A stretch of 64,000 nt of DNA from Nageia nagi (Eukaryota; Pinophyta): contig JBITNC010000001.1 of the NCBI GenBank assembly GCA_050084985.1, positions 162,750,001-162,814,000 on the forward strand. The letters run 5' to 3'. Made by a program: the position numbers and the translations under genes. Below the pieces are notes generated by a model. The model saw only the letters and a list, made by a program, of their open reading frames with translations. It had not been told where the DNA came from and did no database searches. This document shows, one piece after another, positions 46,752 through 60,289 of this stretch (positions are counted from its first letter, which is position 1; each line of letters begins with the position of its first letter).

Positions 46752-49700
46752 CTAACTATAGAATGGTCGAATATGCATGATGTTTATGGTTTCATGCTCT
46801 TCATTTCCTTCCATATCAGCCAAATGATATGCCTTAGAACCATATTTTTTTCTTGATTATGTAAGGTCCCAACCAATTTGGAGAAAATTTATCACGTAAT
46901 TGGTGTTCCATATGAGATGTTTGTTGGTTTTCTTTTAAAACTAAATCCCCTATACTAAATTCAAGTATCTTTACTTTCTTATCAAATCCTCATTTGATAT
47001 GTTCTTGGTATACATGCATATGTTCTAATGCATGGACTCATTTTTCATCTAAAAGCAATAATTGATCTAATCTTGCTTGTCTTGCTACTTCATTAGTTAT
47101 ATAGTTTTGTAAAGCAATTTGTAAAGAAGGAATTTCTATCTCCAATGGCACTACCACTTCTAAACCATAAACAAGGGCAAATAGAGTTACCCCAGTTGGT
47201 ATTCTAATGCTTGTATGATATGACCATAAAGCATATGGAATTCGAAGATGCCAATCTTTATGAGAATCATTAATAGTTTTAACTAAAATACTTTGAATGG
47301 TTTTATTTGTAGCCTCAGCTTGACCATTACCTTGATGATAATATGGTGTTCAAAAGCTAATTTGTATGTGATATGCTTTACATAATGCTAATACTTCTTT
47401 ATTTTTAAATTTTTTTCCATTATTAGTAACAATTTGAGTAGGAATGTCAAATTGACAAATAAGATGATGTAATATGAATTCAACTATTTTAGGACCTTTT
47501 GTTAAAATCATGGGTATAGCTTCAACCCATTTCATAAAATATTCTATAGCTATTATAATAAATTTATGACCTCTTGATGATGTAGGGGATATTTTTCCTA
47601 TGAGATATAATTCCCATTATGAAAATGGCCATAAATATTGCATTGGTTTTAGCGCTTGCGAAGGTTGAACAAAAAGGTGAGCATGTTGTTGACACTTAAT
47701 GCATTTTTAACATAATCAATACAATCACATTCCATTGTAGGCCAATAATATCCCATGTTCATTAGACATTTTGTAATAGAAAGTTCATTAAAATATCCTC
47801 CACATATTCCATCATGTGCAAATGAAATTGCAATTTATGAATCAATCCATTCTAAACAACGTAGTAATATACCATCAAATCCTCTTCAATATAGTATATC
47901 ACCTAACATGCAATAATGAGACACTCATAATTTAAAAGCTTTCATAGCTGGTTTTGTTAAATATTTTGGTAAAACTCCATCACTTAAAAATTTAACTAAT
48001 TGGTCATACCATAGATTTTTTTCTTCTATTATGATGTCCAAAACATCATATGTTTTATCATCTATTTCTAAAGCAAACTCTGTTATTTGTACTATTTCAA
48101 TGTGAATGTTTTAATGGTGAGGACTTTGAGGTATTAATGATCCAATTAATGCCATAGCATTAGCAAATATTGAATTTGATATAGGAGTTGCTTGAATTTC
48201 ATATTTTATCAATAAAAATAATAAATTTTCAACTATTTATTTATATTTTTGAAGTAAAGGTTCTTTACATTGAAAGATTCCTTTAATTTGATTTACAATT
48301 AACAATGAATATTTGATGAATTTTACTTATCATAGTTTTAATTTTAGAGATATCTTAATAGCTAATATTAAGGCCTCATATTCAGATTTATTATTTGTAT
48401 AAGAAAAATCTAATTTGAATGAATATGGAATTGGTATTCCTTGAGGAGTGACAAATATAACACCTACTCCACCTCCTTTTTCACACTTAGATCTATCAAA
48501 ATGTATTGTCATATCCCATTATTCTTCCAATTCTATTGGTAATTCAACATTGTCTAATTGAAATATGTGTTCATCAGGCATTTCTATGATAAGGGGATTA
48601 TCATATTGTAAAGGTGCTTTTGCTAAATAATCACCTATAACTTGACCTTTGATGGATTTTTGACTGATGAATTGTAAATCAAATTTAGTTAAATACATGA
48701 TCCATTTTAATATTCTTATATTTTGGTAAGTTTTATTCATCATATATTTAAGGGGATCAACTTTTGCAATAACATAAGTAGTATGGTTTAACATGTAATG
48801 CCTAAGTTTTTTCATTATGAAATGGATGGCTAAACATAGTTTTTCTATATATACATACTTAATTTCATAATCCACTAGTGTTCAACTAAGGTAATATACG
48901 ACTTGCTCTTTGTTGTGTTCATTCTTTTGAGAAATAATAATACGTAATGCATTTTTTGTTGCTGATGAATAGAGTAGAAATGGTTCATTGACTCATGGAG
49001 TACTTAATACTGGTGGTGTTAATAAATATTATTTAATTTCATCTATAGATTTTTGTTGTTCTTTACCCCAATAAAAAATGGTTCCCTTTTTTAACAATTT
49101 AGTAAAAGGTTTACATTTATCTGATAATTGTCAAATAAAACATCTAATTACTTGTAATTTTCCTTGCAAACTTTGCAATTATTTAATATTGGAAGGAGAA
49201 GGCATGTCTGTTATTGCTTTAATTTTATTAGGATCTATTTCAATTCCTCATTGAGATACAATGAATCCTAATAGTTTTCCTGAAGTTACTCCAAAAACAC
49301 ATTTCTTTGGGTTAAGATGAACATTAAATTCTAACAATCTATCACATATTTTTATCAATATCTCAAGATGTTGTTATCTTATTTTGGACTTAGCCAATAA
49401 GTTATTGACATAATATTCTACTATATCATGCATATAATCATGAAAGATGTATGTCATTATTTGTTCATATGTTGCTCCAACATTTTTAATACCAAAGTGC
49501 ATTACTTTATAACAAAAGGTTCCCCATGGTGTTATAAACATAGTTTTATGTTGGTCTTTAGGAGCAACTTTTATTTGATTATAGCTAGAAAATCCATCCA
49601 TAAGTGAAAGCATTTCATGTCCTACCATGGCATCGATTAAGTTATCTTTATTGGGAAGTGGGAAATCATCTTTAGTACATGCTTTATTTAAATCCCTAAA

Positions 49701-51640
49701 ATCAATATAGATATGAATTTTGCCATTTGGTATCTTTACAGGAACCATATTTGAAATCCATTCTGAATAATCATTTGGTTGTATAAATTTGGCATCTAAT
49801 AATTTTTGTAATTCTTCTTTCACCTTCAAGGCTATTGTAGGATTTATTTTTTGTAACTTTTGCTTAATAGGTTTAGCATCATCTTTAAGACCTAGATTGT
49901 CAACAACCAAATCGACAGCTATACCAGACATATCTTCATATGTCCGTGCAAATATGGCCTATTTTTCTTTCAAAATAGATATAAATAACTTTTTCTCTTC
50001 CTCTATTAAATATTTTCCTAACTAAATAATTTTAGGCTTAGTAGAATCATCACTAATATTAACATAAATGGTTTCCTTAATTACTATATGTGATCCTTCT
50101 TCTATCAAATGTACTATCATCATTTGATTTTAATGGATGATAAAGGTAAAGAGATTCTTCATATGTGAGATTTTCAAGTTGTAATTCTATCATGTTTTTA
50201 TTTGAATTATATTTCATTTTACTCTTATATACTAATCCCATATTATCTATAGGCATTTGATAATATATTCCTATTACATGTCATGGGCCTTGTTCATATC
50301 ATCCTAATCTATGCCCTTTCAAATGACATTTATCAAAATATTGTTGGACAAAAGATCGCATATAGTGTGACAAATAATCCAAGGAATTACAAAATGGTTC
50401 TTTAATAATTTTTAGAATAGGTTTTTCATTATTTTTATCAATTCTTACATGTACAAATAATGTTTGATTAGGTTTTTCACCTAGTGAAACAAGTTGTCCT
50501 ACAACACTTGATTCTTGATAAGGTCATCCAACCTCTTGAGAAATGGGAATATTAAATATTACATCATAAATATCATATTATCCAATACCTAGATCAAAAA
50601 ACTTAGCCATTATATAAATAATTTCATTTAATCTATCCTGTAACAATTTCTCTTGAGATGAAGCTACCATCTCACTAGTTTTAGATGAGGAAGCATCATA
50701 CATTATGTTTAATGTTTGTGTTTGATTTTGCTAGGATTCTTTTTCTTATGGACTTAAAATATTTGATTTAGAAAATAAATTACTTATTTCTATAATATCC
50801 ATTACTTTATTTTGTTTTTATTGTTTTAACATATTTTATTTATCATTATCTTTTGAAGATTTCGATAAAGATGTCATAAAGAAATGAGTGGAAGGTAGAG
50901 TGATCTCATCAGAAATTCTTGTAGTGTTACAATGTGAATATGGATTATCATCTCCAAGGGCACAATGTACTATTCCATTATGTATGTATTTTAAACAATT
51001 ATGATATGTTGAAGGAACACATTGTATATCTTTAATCCAAGGTCTTCTTAAGAGGATATTGTATTGTGTAATATCCTCTTCAATGACCTGTAACATAGTT
51101 TGAACTATTTTTGTTCCAACTATAATAGGTATATGTATTGATCCAATAGTTGGACATATGACATCATTAAAGGATTTTAATTGTAAAGTTGGTGCTTTAA
51201 TATGTGAAAATGGAATATTTAAATTTTGGAAAGCAGTTATCAATATAATATTTATTGCAGATCCTTCATCAATTAAGACTCGTTTAAACATGTTTCCATT
51301 AATCTTTGCTACAATGTGTAATGGTGGATCAATTTAGATGAATTTTTCCAATGTTTTATTTCATGATCATAAAATATAATCATTGGTTTTTAATTCATCT
51401 GATTTTACCTACAAGAGTAGCAAAACATTTAGGATCATTAATATCTATCTCAATTTTTGTAAAATATGATTCATCACATCTTGATGATCTTTTAATTGTT
51501 GTAATAAATAAAATAAGGATAATTTAACTTGTGATATTTTTAATTATTGTTGTAATGCTCCTTTGAATAACACTTTAGCATGTTGAGGTCTTGGTATTTG
51601 TGGCATTACATTTTGTTGATTCATTATTGTATTTTGTTTA
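46752..51640 (-). pseudogene. Gypsy 2 pol pseudogene (PR-RT-RH-RVT_3-IN)
   Basis: Protease shows LIDEGSAINI near 51277-51248. RT spans 49931-49374 (P-I-P-N-G-K-I, D-F-R-D-L-N-K-A, F-P-L-P). Its active site reads YVNN, with both catalytic Asp changed to Asn at 49406-49401 by G-to-A changes. RNase H remains lie at about 49000-48560, then an RVT_3-type RNase H (48512-48180; N-K-S-E-Y-E-A-L). Integrase follows with a His/Cys zinc module (about 47900-47690), core (47535-47030; M-K-W-V-E-A-I-P) and a C-terminal G-P-Y-I-I-K...H-I-R-P-F-Y end; stop TAG at 46754-46752. It is dead, with many frameshifts. Confidence 0.85.
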
Positions 51641-54600
51641 TTTTAACTTTTTTGTGCTCTTGTGGCAACACTAATCAAAGAAGCATACCCTATGTAATTT
51701 GGATTATATTTATGTATTACTTGATTTGTATTCCATGAAATATTATTTGTATGATGTGGAAGAGGATTTTGATAAATACTTCATTCTTTATTAGGGTTTG
51801 GTAAAGGGATATCTACCTGTAATTTTCCCTCATCAATTAAATCTTGGATCACATGTTTCAATGAACAACATTGATTTGTATCATGACCCTTTTGTCGATG
51901 GTAATTACAAAATTTATTTTCTCTATACCATTTAGAATTTTTATTTTGCACTTCATCTGATTTAATTTTAAGTAATATTATTAAATTATGATCTAAAATT
52001 TGCTTTAAAATATCTTGAAGAGGTTTGGATAAGGTGTAAAATTCCTAGGAGGTTTTGTATCTCTTTCAAATTTTTGGTCTTTTTTTGGTTCTTCATCCTT
52101 TTTTAAGGTTGGATTAAATTCTTCTTCTTTTTGGATAGATACTTTATTAGCTAGCATCACCTTATCTATTTGTGTTTTAGTTTTTATATATCCTTCTCAT
52201 TTTTAACCTTTTATTTTTCCATATTGAATTTTAACTCATTTGATTACTACTGGCTGAGAGATAGCATCTTCAAATATTTTATGTTGTTTCATAAGTAACA
52301 TGCTAGCTATAGGTCTTAAGTAACTTTGATTGAATAATTTTACTAATTCTTCTTGAGGTAATGTATAAGGCATGCTTGTCAAAATTACTTGCCATTATGA
52401 AATGAAATCATTTATTGATTCATTAGAAAATTATTGTAATCTTGTTAGATCAGTAATAGAAGTTTTATATTTAATATTAATCCTAAAATGTTGTAGAAAA
52501 AGGTTTTCTAATTGAGAATAAGTTTTAATACTATATTCTAGAAAACTATTGTACCAATCCATGGTTTGACCAGCAAGTGTCATGGAAAATATTCATAGCA
52601 TTAAAGTATCATCATTGGTAATTAAATAATTGGAATGCTTAAATTTTCTTAAGTGTTCTTTAGGATCTTCTTTTCCTTTAAAAGTTTCAATTTTAGGGAT
52701 TTCAAACTTATAAGGTATATCCTTCTTTGGAACACTTGGATGTATTGGTTCACTACAGATTGTTTCATATAAAAGGCTATCTATTTTCTATTTAACCAAT
52801 ATTTCTTCTATCTCTTTTAACCATTTTGTTACCTCATTATCCTATTTACCCATTTTTGGTTGAATTTTGGATGAAACAATTTTAGGATCATTTTCTTCTT
52901 GATATCCTTGGGAGGCTTTTGGTAGTAATCTAGAATAACCTTAATTATAAGGAACAACTTATTGTTGTGATTGTTGTAAATTTATCATTGATGTTTTAGG
53001 AACTTGTTGTGAAGTTCCCATTACTTGTAATGGTTGTGGTACTTGATAAGTTTGTTGTACATACTATGGTTGTTGTTGTTGGATCATAGGTTGATATTCT
53101 ATATTTTAACCCTAAGGTGACATTTATGTGATAAGTTGATAATTTTGTAATTTACCTTGCACTTGGGGATAAGATATAGCTTGTTGATTGAGTTGTTGAA
53201 TATATGATTGTTGTTGAAAAACCACTTTTTGACTTTGAGATGTTGAATGACTTGTGGATTTAGTTATTGAATAGGTAAATACCTATTTTGAAATACAAGT
53301 TGTTGTAACTAAACTTATGGTTGTTGATATGAAGTTTGATATTGATGTGGCATTGTTTGAATCTATTTTTGTTGAGGGATTTGTTGTAAAGGGATTATTT
53401 GAGGAATATATTATCCTTTTTATGCATAAGACATGAAATTTTATGGTTGATTTTGTTTATCACTTAAAGCCAATCCTTATGTTGATTTGTAATATAGATT
53501 TACTTGTATGTTTTATGCTTGTGATGTTAAGGTTTGTGTTTTTGGAGTTTGTAGTACTGGTATTATACTTTGAATTGGTTAACTTATTGTGTGAACAATA
53601 CTAGCTTTTTCTTGATACATTGGTTGTTTTCCTTTTTGTTGCACCTGTACCACATGACCTTATGTTTGCACTTGTGGTCTAATAGGAGTTTGACCTTATT
53701 GAGGCATATCTATATATATTCATATCTAGGTGTTTTAGGATTTTGATTTGCTTATGGAATACCTAAATTATATTATATTTGTGATGGCATTTGGCATTTT
53801 TGGATCATCTCTGATGTATTTTGAATTTGAGATGGAAATTATTATTGAATATGAGAAGCTTGTAATACAACTTGAGGATCTCCTATTTGTTGAAAAGAAA
53901 TTAGATATTGTTGAGTAAACTTAATTAACTCTTGTTCCTTTTTTTCTTCTAAATCTTGATCATATTCTTGTAAATTTTGTTGAAACTCTTCTTATGTAAT
54001 TTTTGGTAATGCTTTTTCTTTGTATGCATATATGGAGGAATTGGTTGTAACATTTGTCTTTTACTACTAGATTTTGGTAACTCTGATAATTTTTTAAATG
54101 GCAAAATTTACAAAATTGAGTGCATTATTGATGTAACAAGATTATTATAATGGTTTTGTTCAAGTTGCAAAAGTTGATAAGGATTATTAAATGAAGTAAA
54201 TTCTTCTAAATTTTGTGACACAAGACTAGCTATATGTATAGATACTTTATCATACATGTCTTGCATCTCTATTGAACTTGTTGATGGTGTATAATCTGAT
54301 CATCTAACATAAGAAAGAATAAATGAACCATCCAATATATATTTTTTAACTTTTACATACTTTGTTTTAAACACTCCCTTTTGCAATACATGGTTAGTTA
54401 TATGTGTACTTGATGGGAGTTTTGATTCGTTTGGAATTCATATAGATGATTCTAAAGGTAATTCATCTAAATCATAATGAGTACCATACAAATCAAGACT
54501 ATGAACATGACGATAACCTTGAGGTATATGTAAATTGAGTTAATTTTTTTCTAGCTTCTATCAACATAAGATCATGCTCTGTATATGTTTCTTGTGTTGT

Positions 54601-54816
54601 ATTAAGTCTTTCAATATTTTCTTTTTCAAAAGATTCTTGAATTGGATTAGTTTCAAAATATTTTAGATACACTTCTTAAAGTAATGGTGCAATATTTGAT
54701 TCATAATGTGGAACTTGTTGTAGTGAATATAAACTAGTTCTATTTATTTCTTCTAAATTAATGGAACTTGGAACTTCTCTACCTTGTCAAGCTATTTGTG
54801 AATCAGTTTGGACCAT
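51640..54816 (-). pseudogene. Gypsy 2 gag pseudogene with long Gln-rich segment
   Basis: The frame opens at ATG 54816 (M-V-Q-T-D-S-Q-I). An N-terminal part of about 250 residues has no known domain. About 53950-52950 is rich in Gln, Pro, Val and Tyr, with Q-Q-Q-Q-P runs. The Retrotrans_gag core is clear at about 52730-52400 (F-K-G-K-E-D-P-K-E-H-L, then M-D-W-Y-N-S-F-L). A zinc motif F-C-N-Y-H-R-Q-K-G-H-D-T-N-Q-C lies near 51920-51860. At about 1,000 codons this gag is unusually long for gypsy. The low-complexity insert explains the excess. Stops at Gln codons are frequent. Confidence 0.75.
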
Positions 54817-56354
54817 ATTTCAAAAAACATACAATGTAACTAAGTTATATTTTTTAACTTTTATGATTTTTATATGTATGAGAAAATAATTGTGCACAAA
54901 CATCTGACATGCATGTATATACTTATTGGTATGTTTATTTTTTTAATGTAATTTAGTTTTTCCTAAATTTGTTGTTCAAGTCAGGTATTTTAACAGGGTA
55001 GGCTGGTATTACTAAAGGATGTCTAAAGCAAAGTCACAACTTGGTACCTAAAAATATACTTATACTTAACAAATAAATATAAAATAAAATATAAAAGTCT
55101 CATGAAATGCAACTTATTAAAAAAAATATACTTATGCAAACTATCCCTCCCAAGAATTCATGTCTATTTTTATCTTTATTTTAATGTCATACAAATAGAA
55201 TTTTAATTAAATGAATCTTGATCTAAAAAACCTCGTTGTTATTTTTAGTTATTATGTTAAGTGAGATTCATTTACTAACTTTAAATGAGATTCATTAACT
55301 CCTTCCAGTTGTGGAAGTATTATGTGTGGTAAATTACCTCTTCTTACTAGTCACATTCAACCTTCAACCTCCATTGGAGTGGCAAGGGTAGACTTATTAA
55401 GAAGCCATTATGTGTACATAAATTAATTAAAATGAGATTCAATTACTCCTCTAAGAGTCACATATCCCTTTGACCTCCATTGGAGTGGTAAGGGTAAACA
55501 TCTTCAAGAGAGTTAATGTGAGGTTCATTCCAAAACAAAGTGAATTTATTTTCTCTTTCATTCTTTTCTCAGATTACTCGCGATCACTAATAGTGCAAGA
55601 GCAAAGGCCTACTTAGTGAATGAAAGTTTTAAATGTGAAAATGATTCCAAATAATTAATGTAATATTTTAATGATTTAACTACCCAAAATCCCAATTCAT
55701 TTACCTTAAGTTCATTCCAAACTTAATTATGATTCATTTACCCCTTCCAATTGTGGAAGTAAATTAATTCAATTCTTTCCAAATAATTCAATTCTTTCCA
55801 AATTATATGAAAACATGAAAAAAGTTCATTTATTTTCTATTATCAAATCCATTATGGTCACCTAAGATCGCCTTTTAGCGCAAAGGGAGAGCATATGTGG
55901 ATAAGATAACAAAAAAAAATTATGAGTATAACGATCCCTAAAAAGAAACCCCAAAAAATAATTAAATATCAAATAACTTTTTAGATGTAAAATAACTTTA
56001 ACATTTCATCTACCCTTTCTTGTATACACTCTAAGCAAAGAAATCATAGGCAAATTGTATATTATTTACCTCTTTTCATTTAGTGCCTAGATACCAAATG
56101 TGAAAGGGTATTATGGCACCTATATTCCAATCACTAACATTTTGTATCAATCATTGGCATTCAATATTAGTCACCAGCATTCAGCTATAATTGCTAGCAT
56201 TTCCTATAGAGTTCTTGTAAAAATATAGATTACAGAATTTGAAGTTAACAAATTGGATAAATCAAATTGATAATAGATGATAGAGAAATTAGAATTAAAT
56301 ATGACAAAGCAATCTCCTTGTGTTTGAAGGTTGCCCTCCTTCTAGTGCTAAAAA
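54817..56354. other. Gypsy 2 leader between 5' LTR and gag
   Basis: This is a 1.5-kb leader with no open frame. It holds internal repeats: ACCTCCATTGGAGTGG at about 55370 and 55477, and CCTTCCAGTTGTGGAAGT at about 55301 with a one-base variant at 55745, itself an imperfect palindrome. CATT-type short repeats lie at 56130-56215. The primer site next to the LTR (56354 leftward, minus strand) reads TTTTTAGCACTAGAAGGAGG and lacks a clean TGG. Confidence 0.6.
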
Positions 56355-57242
56355 TGTCAATCAAAAAATCAACCTTGTTAGCAAACTAGACAAATGCAAT
56401 TAATACAAACTAAAATTTTATTAATTTTTTGGAAAACCTTAGTATTACAAATTTCATATCACTAGATCTGGTTGCCTTGTGAAAGGGCTTTTCTCAAAAT
56501 GCATATATAAAATAAACTATATGGAGTATATGGATGGAAGGTCATCGATGACCCTTCTCAAAATTCTAGTGACTAAGGTGAAACACTGACATGTAATATC
56601 AAGTCACTAGTGATTGTGTGATTTAAAATTTTATGATTAATTTAAATCACTCTCTTAGGTTCTAGCTTTTTGTCATTTGTATCTATGATGCCTTTGAATT
56701 TTACTACATCTTAACACCTGTGAACCATACACACATGCTTAAACAATACATTAAAATATACCTATACTTTTTTTAAAATCTTAACATAAGGAATAAAAGC
56801 ATATAACAATAATCAAACTAAAATAAACCTCATAGTTGAATCTTCATTTTAGCAGCATAAGTCTACTTCAATTTTTCCCCTCATTTATTATCTATTTGCC
56901 TCATGTATTTATAGATTTTTGTCATGGGCATTTATGGAATTATAGAAGGTTGAAAAAGGGGGAGTCAAAGTTTATCACTAGCTTGAAATAACCAAAAGGA
57001 TTTCACATATAGTGACAACATAGGTAATGACTAACCCTCTCTATCCATACTTTTATGGAGAGGATGAAACTTATAGATCATCTTCTATTTTTTGAGTTTT
57101 GATTTTTTCATTACAGAGTCATCGATGATCATAAGTGAACACTAGTGACCTTTACTAATTGCCAATGATTGTATCCTAATCGTTATCATTTTAAGTCTTT
57201 TGATTTTTTAATGTATAAGTGGATCGTATTTTGGTGTCTACA
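56355..57242 (-). mobile_element. Gypsy element 2, 5' LTR with TATA box
   Basis: TGTCAATC at 56355 to ...GTCTACA at 57242, followed by the CATAG duplication. On the minus strand TATAAATACATG lies at about 56914-56903, the likely promoter for gag-pol and perhaps the sense ORF. Confidence 0.92.
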
Positions 57243-59585
57243 CATAGTCATATAAGAGAATTAGGAAAAGTAACAACAAGTGGGCTATTGGAAGATTGTT
57301 TAGGGATGAATGGTCTTCTAAATATAAATTTATTGAACTAGTATAGCCAAAAAATAGTAACAATCAAATAAATTAGTATAGATGTGTTTCTTGTTCATGG
57401 AGATTAGGTAGAGAATGCAAAATGCAACTTAAGAATGATAAAAGTAAAAAATATTGTGGAAAAATATATATTCAAATTAAAGATAAAGATGGAAATATTA
57501 GAAGAGAGAGACAAGAGAGGAATACATAAACTTATGCACATAAAAAAATATTATGAAGAATGGATTGAATTCAAATACAAAAAAAATCCCTTGAAGAGAT
57601 AGGCAAAACCATAACAACTCAATTTGAAAAACAACATAATACTATTTTAGTTTTCAAGGCCTTGCAATTTTCTATGATATTTATAATATTGAAAAAGGGT
57701 AAACTTATGATTAATTTAATTGATTACAAAATGTTATTCAAACTTGAAAATATTCAAAACCTACCTAGTACCCATTAGTCAAATTGAAATGGTTGGGATA
57801 TTTCAAAACATTTGGCTTCGGTGGAAATCAGTGATCTTTGATAAAAAGTGAAGAAATCCAACTTTATTTTACTTTTGCTTGATGAGATTACTATTTTTAT
57901 AACACTTATTAGATATGCATGTATTTTTAAACATTTAATGGTAATTTGAGGTAACCACACTTGCTTAAAATTTATAAAATGGTAGAAAATTGTAATGCTG
58001 AGAATCTTTACGATCTTGTTATTAAAAGTTTGAAAGAAGCTGCTAATATAGATGACCTTGAAATTGTAATGAAGTTAATATGTGTAGGATAACATGGTGT
58101 TGTTGTAATTCAAGGTCATATAAATGGTATTTATGTATGAATTTACACAATAATAGCCCCATACTTGATACCCATTCACTAAATGGCATGTAGACTAAAT
58201 CTTGCCTACAAAATTGTGAGCACACATGAAGATGTTGTTGAAGTTGAAGATCTAGTTCATGAGCTTTATTATTATTTTATGTATAGCTCTAAATTATTTA
58301 TATAGTTTCAAGATTTTGTAAAAGGAATTCATAGGAAGATGTTAAAGGATACATATACAAGATGGATTTCAATGTATAAGCCTGTTGAAAGGGTGTTCAA
58401 AGAGTACCAATCTTTGATGGAGTTTATGTATAAAAAAAGAGTAGTAGATGGAGCTAAAGATGTACATTTTTGAATGATAAATTTAGATACTTTTCTCATA
58501 TTATATGGTATTTTTCTTGTGTTATACAAAATGAATCTTTTGATAAAACTATCTCCAAAAAGGCATATTTATATTATTCATTTTGTTCGAATGAGAAAAT
58601 ATATCTATTTATGGCTTGACAAGTTGTATGAGAGCAATTTTGCTGATCCATTATTTGAATATTGGAAAATTATTATAAATTAAAAAGATCCAAATAGTTT
58701 TTAAAATTCAACATTATGGGAGATCTTTGTATTTGTTTTCACAATAAATAGATACTTGTATATTATTTTGAAATATGTATGGACTTCCTTAGAGAAGAAC
58801 TTTGTAAGGTTATCATAACAATGAATAGGTTTGATTTGTATATAACTAGCATAAGAACAAAATTGAGTATATCAAATACAATGAAAAATGATATCAAAGA
58901 AAGGTTTCAAAGAGATTATCTACTTGGCGTAATGGGTTTTGTAAACCCATTATTCTAGAGTCATATTTTGAACTACAGTTCAATAAGCCAATTATTTACA
59001 AAATATATTGGTATTATTCTCAATCATTTTTTGTAAGAGGTTTATGTAAATGGTATTAATATATGAGGCATTTTAAATTAAAAAAAATAAAAAAAAATAT
59101 TGAACAATTAAGAGCCTTTGGGATCACTATTGTTGACCAATATCCAAAGTTGGTAGATCCACAAAAATAGGTTCAATTTTATGTTGATGGAAGAAATTAT
59201 ATCCCAACACTATTTTACAAAATAGTATAGATGAGTATTTTCATTTATATGAACTATGTTAAACAATGATTTTGAGATATGTGGAAGATAAGAGAGTGGT
59301 TAATGCATTATCTTTTGTGAAAAAAAACTTTGAAATAGGTTGGATAAAAATTTGGATCACTTTTTGAGATTATATGTCTCTTCTTATGATATTGATACAT
59401 TTCCATATGATAGACCAGTCGCATACTAGAAATTATTAGCAGAGAGAAGAAATGTCAATAAGACTAATGATGAAGATGATCAAAATGATGAAGATATTCA
59501 TATGAAGATGCCTCAAAATTCAAATGCACATGGAAATGTTTTTGAGCATCCAACTAGGAGTTTATTTCAAATTCATGAAATTTGA
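57243..59585 (+). pseudogene. hAT-like transposase pseudogene, 3' part
   Basis: This resembles plant hAT-superfamily proteins annotated as GTF2-related or TTF-type zinc finger proteins. Near 57270, N-K-W-A-I-G-R begins the zinc-finger part. Near 57780-57900 come G-W-D-I-S-K-H-L-A-S, K-V-K-K-S-N-F and L-D-E-I-T with the first catalytic-type acid. One long frame (about 57993-58470) then holds E-N-L-Y-D-L-V, V-I-Q-G-H-I-N-G, R-L-N-L-A-Y-K and a T-R-W-I-S-M motif, followed by a frame change to 58474-58681 (I-L-Y-G-I-F-L-V-L). A weak C-terminal dimerisation-like part ends with TGA at 59583-59585. Such enzymes cut and paste DNA in the nucleus. Stops and frameshifts show it is dead. Confidence 0.7.
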
Positions 59586-59919
59586 TCTTTATAATTTCTA
59601 TTTATGTCATATTGAATACATTCATTTGTAATTTAATAGATAAATTTATATTTGATGCTCATACAATTAGAGACGACACTAGTTTGAATATTATTCATTG
59701 GAGAATGAAATTTTTATTTATAAAATGTTTTCATAAATGTTGTTTTTAGTGATAAGCTAATATATATGGATTGTAAAATTAAAATAATATTTTTTAAATT
59801 GTTCTTTTATCTATGAAATATTAATATTTTTGAAATTGTATGAAATTCTAATATTCTTATGAAGAATATCATATTTTTAATGGATACATTCATTGATGGT
59901 ATATAGACAAATGTCTTGA

Positions 59920-60062
59920 TTATGCAGACATTCATCTTCTTAATGTAGATGCTCATCTTCAGTATGTAGAAAAGCATCTATATACTAAAGATGAGCATCT
60001 GCATTAAGAAGATGAGCATCTTTATTGTAAATGCTCATCTTCTTAATGCAAATGCCCCTTTT
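59920..60062. repeat. 21-bp repeat array with both orientations of the core
   Basis: Six to seven units alternate between AGATGCTCATCTTC and its near complement AGATGAGCATCT. The array therefore folds on itself. It lies between the 3' ends of two convergent genes. Confidence 0.8.
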
Positions 60063-60289
60063 TTATAATATTTGAAAAATATGTATTGTACAAAAGTACA
60101 CACAAGCAAGAATATGTAAACATGTTAATAAATTAATAAAGGAATGATTGCTATAACAAAATCATCATTTTATTGAAAATTTTTAAAGTCCATTACAATA
60201 TACTACCAGTAAAAACACTATTCATTTTTATCAACAAATAAAATATAGTTTCAACTCAATAAATACATCAAATTTCATTTGCATCTTCC

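Larger units (their letters stand above)
39689..57242 (-). mobile_element. 17.55-kb Ty3/gypsy retrotransposon with two extra genes
   Basis: LTRs at 39689-40574 and 56355-57242 (886 and 888 bases) have intact TG...CA ends and are flanked by a perfect 5-bp duplication CATAG (39684-39688 and 57243-57247). Gag-pol is on the minus strand in gypsy order with a second RVT_3-type RNase H, pointing to the Tat lineage. Between pol and the 3' LTR lie an unrecognised sense ORF and an antisense plant mobile domain gene. About a tenth of positions differ between the LTRs in the first 125 bases, so it is old. RT carries YVNN and cannot work. It is inserted in a hAT-like pseudogene. Confidence 0.92.

Noticed and set aside
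49789-50025. Plus-strand open frame of 78 codons
   Set aside because: It is antisense to the gypsy 2 RT region, so a shadow.
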